DNA from: an uncultured Oscillospiraceae bacterium
GTDB lineage: Bacteria; Bacillota; Clostridia; Oscillospirales; Acutalibacteraceae
Direction of reading: 5' to 3'
Length of the DNA: 6,625 nt
NCBI GenBank assembly: GCA_900549675.1
Contig: URPG01000118.1
Span: 1-6,625, forward strand
A model generated the notes under the pieces. The model was not told the DNA's origin. It was given only the letters and a program-made list of their open reading frames with translations, and made no database searches. Both the position numbers and the translations under genes were made by a program. Shown here piece after piece: positions 5,060-6,625 of this stretch (position 1 is its first letter; each line of letters opens with the position of its first letter).

Positions 5060-5935
5060 ATGGATACTGCATTAACATTAAGAGTTGCTTGTGAACAAGG
5101 TAAGTGCTTGGAGAATGAGCAAATCTCCAGCCTGCTAAGTCAATCGGCATTGGTTAGAAAGCTCACAGCAGATTTTGTGGACCATCCCCTGTTTGCTGTT
5201 TTTCGGATTATGGGTCTAAGCGAAATCCCATGTATAGAAAGATTACCTTACACGCAAAAAATAGTTGACTATATTAACCGGAACATTTCGACAGCAGAAG
5301 GGTTTTCATGCTTAGGCGGAATTGAAGAAATTGTACCTTGCTATAACGCCATGCTGCTGGAAGCCTATTGCAGACTTGGGCTTGCTGAGAGTAAAGAAGC
5401 ACAGGCAGCTTTAAGCTGGATCGAACAATATCAGCTTTTTGAACGTAACCAAACTACTTCATGGCCTCATAAAGGTGTATGCAAGCATGGTGGTTGCCTT
5501 GGAAAAACACCATGTTATATTGGTATCGGTAAAACTGTTCGTGCGCTTATCACTTATTCAGAGTTTGTGAAGCATGAAAACCAGAACGTGGAAAAGCTCT
5601 TGATGCAAGGGACAGACTATATGCTTCGTCATAAAATGTTTCAGAGATTATCGGATGACAAACCCATCAGCTCTCATATTACGGATATTATGTTTCCGCA
5701 AAACTACGCACTTTCACTTACAGACTTAACTTATATTGTTGGGAAAAGGCGGTTAGCAGTAAATAAAGACAGCGCAGCATTGTTACGCCATTTGCAAGAA
5801 AAGCAAATAGCGGCAAATCAGTGGAAGATTGATTATCTATACAGCTATAAAGGATATGTCGGCTTTGATAGCAAGCGCAAAGCATCGGAATGGGTTTCAA
5901 CATTATTTCCGATATGGCTATCCGGTTCTGTATGA
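5060..5935 (+). CDS. Terpenoid-cyclase/prenyltransferase-like alpha-barrel protein, function unknown
   Basis: This 291-residue protein is probably cytoplasmic, with no signal peptide or membrane helix. Its layout suggests the alpha/alpha barrel shared by squalene cyclases and prenyltransferases. Seen: helical repeats through residues 60-125; a Cys/His cluster SWPHKGVCKHGGCLGKTPC (134-152; C141, H143, C146, C152) followed by the helix IGIGKTVRALITYSEF; then HITDIMFPQNYALSLTDLTYIVG (206-228), like the 'FPxxYxxDLL' segment of these proteins; and a C-terminal NQWKIDYLYSYKGYVGFDSKRKASEWVSTL (253-282), like the 'G-W...FD..GK.S.W.T' ending. It lacks the DxDD motif of squalene-hopene cyclases, so enzymatic cyclisation is not supported. 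Start ATG 5060 follows AAGGGGGTG with about 6 nt spacing. It is flanked by direct repeats and converges on a WYL regulator. The family call comes from motif memory and is moderate. Confidence 0.6.
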   Translation: MDTALTLRVACEQGKCLENEQISSLLSQSALVRKLTADFVDHPLFAVFRIMGLSEIPCIERLPYTQKIVDYINRNISTAEGFSCLGGIEEIVPCYNAMLLEAYCRLGLAESKEAQAALSWIEQYQLFERNQTTSWPHKGVCKHGGCLGKTPCYIGIGKTVRALITYSEFVKHENQNVEKLLMQGTDYMLRHKMFQRLSDDKPISSHITDIMFPQNYALSLTDLTYIVGKRRLAVNKDSAALLRHLQEKQIAANQWKIDYLYSYKGYVGFDSKRKASEWVSTLFPIWLSGSV

Positions 5936-5950
5936 GAATATACAAATCCC

Positions 5951-5994
5951 AAATGAACAGCCCCGGCTTTTAATAAAAGCGAGGCTGTTCATTT
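5951..5994 (+). terminator. Hairpin after the cyclase-like gene, likely bidirectional terminator
   Basis: AAATGAACAGCC (5951-5962) pairs perfectly with 5983-5994 over 12 bp. Inside it GCTTTT (5966-5971) pairs with AAAAGC (5975-5980) after a small internal loop. It lies 15 nt past the stop at 5935, between two convergent genes. The plus-strand T-run is short (TTTATG), and no T-run is present on the minus strand. Confidence 0.6.
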
Positions 5995-6105
5995 ATGCTA
6001 CATTGCCGAAATCGTCCAATCAAGATTTGTATGGCGATGGTGGTTTATTGGCATCTTCATTCTTTTGCTATAATAATATTATATTTTAGTTTTTGTACAG
6101 CACAG
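5992..6105. repeat. Diverged direct repeat, copy 2 (right of the cyclase-like gene)
   Basis: This is the partner of 4917-5025. It shares TTTAT, AAATCGTCCA(A)TCAA, TGGTGG, ATTCTTTT, TATAAT, TTTGTAC and CACAG in the same order, with about 6 nt less between TGGTGG and ATTCTTTT and extra bases before TTTGTAC. It covers the 3' untranslated region and the last codons of the minus-strand WYL gene ending at 6086. It also contains a plus-strand extended -10 (TGCTATAAT), which would give antisense RNA to that gene if active. Confidence 0.5.
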
Positions 6106-6625
6106 CAATATCGTGTATCCTACGTTTCATTTCTTTGCGTATAGATAACGGCTCTAAACACTCACTCTTATTCCCAAAACTAAAGAGAATATCAAAATAG
6201 TAATCGTTCTCTATAAAAGGGAAATCAACAATGTAATGTTCTTCACCGGCCGGAGTAAATTCTTCATAAGCGCAGTAATCCAACACCCTATCCATCACAT
6301 CTTGGTGAATACGGATTTTAATTTTGGTTTGCATTGTTTCTATAATATCCGAAACTTCTAAAATTGGTTTCTGATAATCTCGTGGAATAAAAAATTCATC
6401 TTTTATTTGTAGATTTGATATGCGAGATAGTTTGAATAAGCGATAATCACTTCTCATATGGCAGTACCCTTGAAAGTACCAATGACTATTTTTTAATACA
6501 AGCTGATACGGCTCAACTACTCGTTCAGTTTTATTTCCGTGGTGGGCTGAATACCCAAAGGTTAATAGCCTGCTATCCTGCAAGGCTGTTTTAATCGTTT
6601 CCAAATGCGGCCCTATATTTCTGTT
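6086..6625 (-). CDS. WYL-domain transcriptional regulator, N-terminal part outside window
   Basis: The C-terminal 179 residues of a second YafY-type WYL regulator are visible. The frame stays open to the window edge (NRNIGPHLETIKTAL), so the helix-turn-helix lies beyond. The WYL core reads HWYFQGYCHMRSDYRLFKLSRI, with W-Y-F in place of W-Y-L at visible residues 49-51, a conservative change. The WCX extension follows, with IKIRIHQDVMDRVLDY, then YYFDILFSFGNKSECLEPLSIRKEMKRRI, and ends at LYKN. It is homologous in layout to the regulator at 2844-3737 but strongly diverged, and from an AT-richer stretch. It converges on the 5060-5935 gene rather than heading it, so a regulatory link is possible but not shown. 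Any downstream partners would be to the right of the window only if the locus is divergent. Confidence 0.85.
   Translation of the reverse strand, partial: NRNIGPHLETIKTALQDSRLLTFGYSAHHGNKTERVVEPYQLVLKNSHWYFQGYCHMRSDYRLFKLSRISNLQIKDEFFIPRDYQKPILEVSDIIETMQTKIKIRIHQDVMDRVLDYCAYEEFTPAGEEHYIVDFPFIENDYYFDILFSFGNKSECLEPLSIRKEMKRRIHDIAVLYKN

Noticed and set aside
1..6625. CRISPR arrays, tRNA or rRNA genes, insertion-sequence transposases
   Set aside because: No regularly spaced short repeats, no tRNA-like cloverleaf with TTCRA arm, no rRNA stretches and no transposase or recombinase motifs were found on either strand.

Overview
The window looks like part of an integrative conjugative element (ICE) or ICE-derived island from a gut-type Clostridia (Firmicutes) genome. 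The evidence is a VirB6/TrbL-like transfer gene of the type carried by Firmicutes ICEs, strong AGGAGG-type ribosome binding sites throughout, and YafY/WYL regulators with small-molecule-handling partners. Base composition changes along the window: the transfer gene at the left is GC-rich, the central genes are intermediate, and the right third is clearly AT-richer. This suggests a mosaic of separately acquired pieces. No species can be named from the sequence alone.

Layout. Positions 1-482 (minus) hold the 5' part of a virB6/trbL-like gene with a clear frameshift near 345. A minus-strand terminator hairpin (510-545) lies just upstream of it. Positions 682-849 (plus) encode a 55-residue protein of unknown function, with its own promoter and a strong terminator nested in a larger inverted repeat. 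Positions 3737 down to 963 form a five-gene minus-strand operon: YafY-type WYL regulator, GyrI-like protein, VOC (glyoxalase/bleomycin-resistance fold) protein, TfoX N-terminal-domain protein, and pyridoxamine-phosphate-oxidase-like flavoprotein. It is driven by a good promoter (TTGCGG, 17 nt, TATAAT) embedded in an inverted repeat that may be the regulator's operator.

Divergently, a plus-strand promoter at 3819-3853 starts a leader of about 210 nt before a class I SAM-dependent methyltransferase (4069-4794). The leader contains a tiny start-to-stop reading frame overlapping a 9-bp stem, further hairpins, and a convincing intrinsic terminator 36 nt before the start codon. This is the architecture of a transcription attenuator, as seen in leaders of many antibiotic-inducible resistance genes.

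The right third holds a 291-residue protein (5060-5935) resembling terpenoid-cyclase/prenyltransferase alpha-barrel proteins, and the 3' part of a second WYL regulator (6625-6086, minus) that runs off the window. Intergenic blocks on either side of the 5060-5935 gene are diverged direct repeats of each other, each beginning at the end of a strong hairpin.

How the genes may work together (inference): the minus operon looks like a ligand-sensing regulator controlling a set of small-molecule binding or modifying proteins. The methyltransferase would be a divergently expressed, possibly inducible companion. The most unusual points are the attenuator-like leader, the repeat-flanked cyclase-like gene, and the broken transfer gene. 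I do not see a clearly new multi-gene defence or mobile system.
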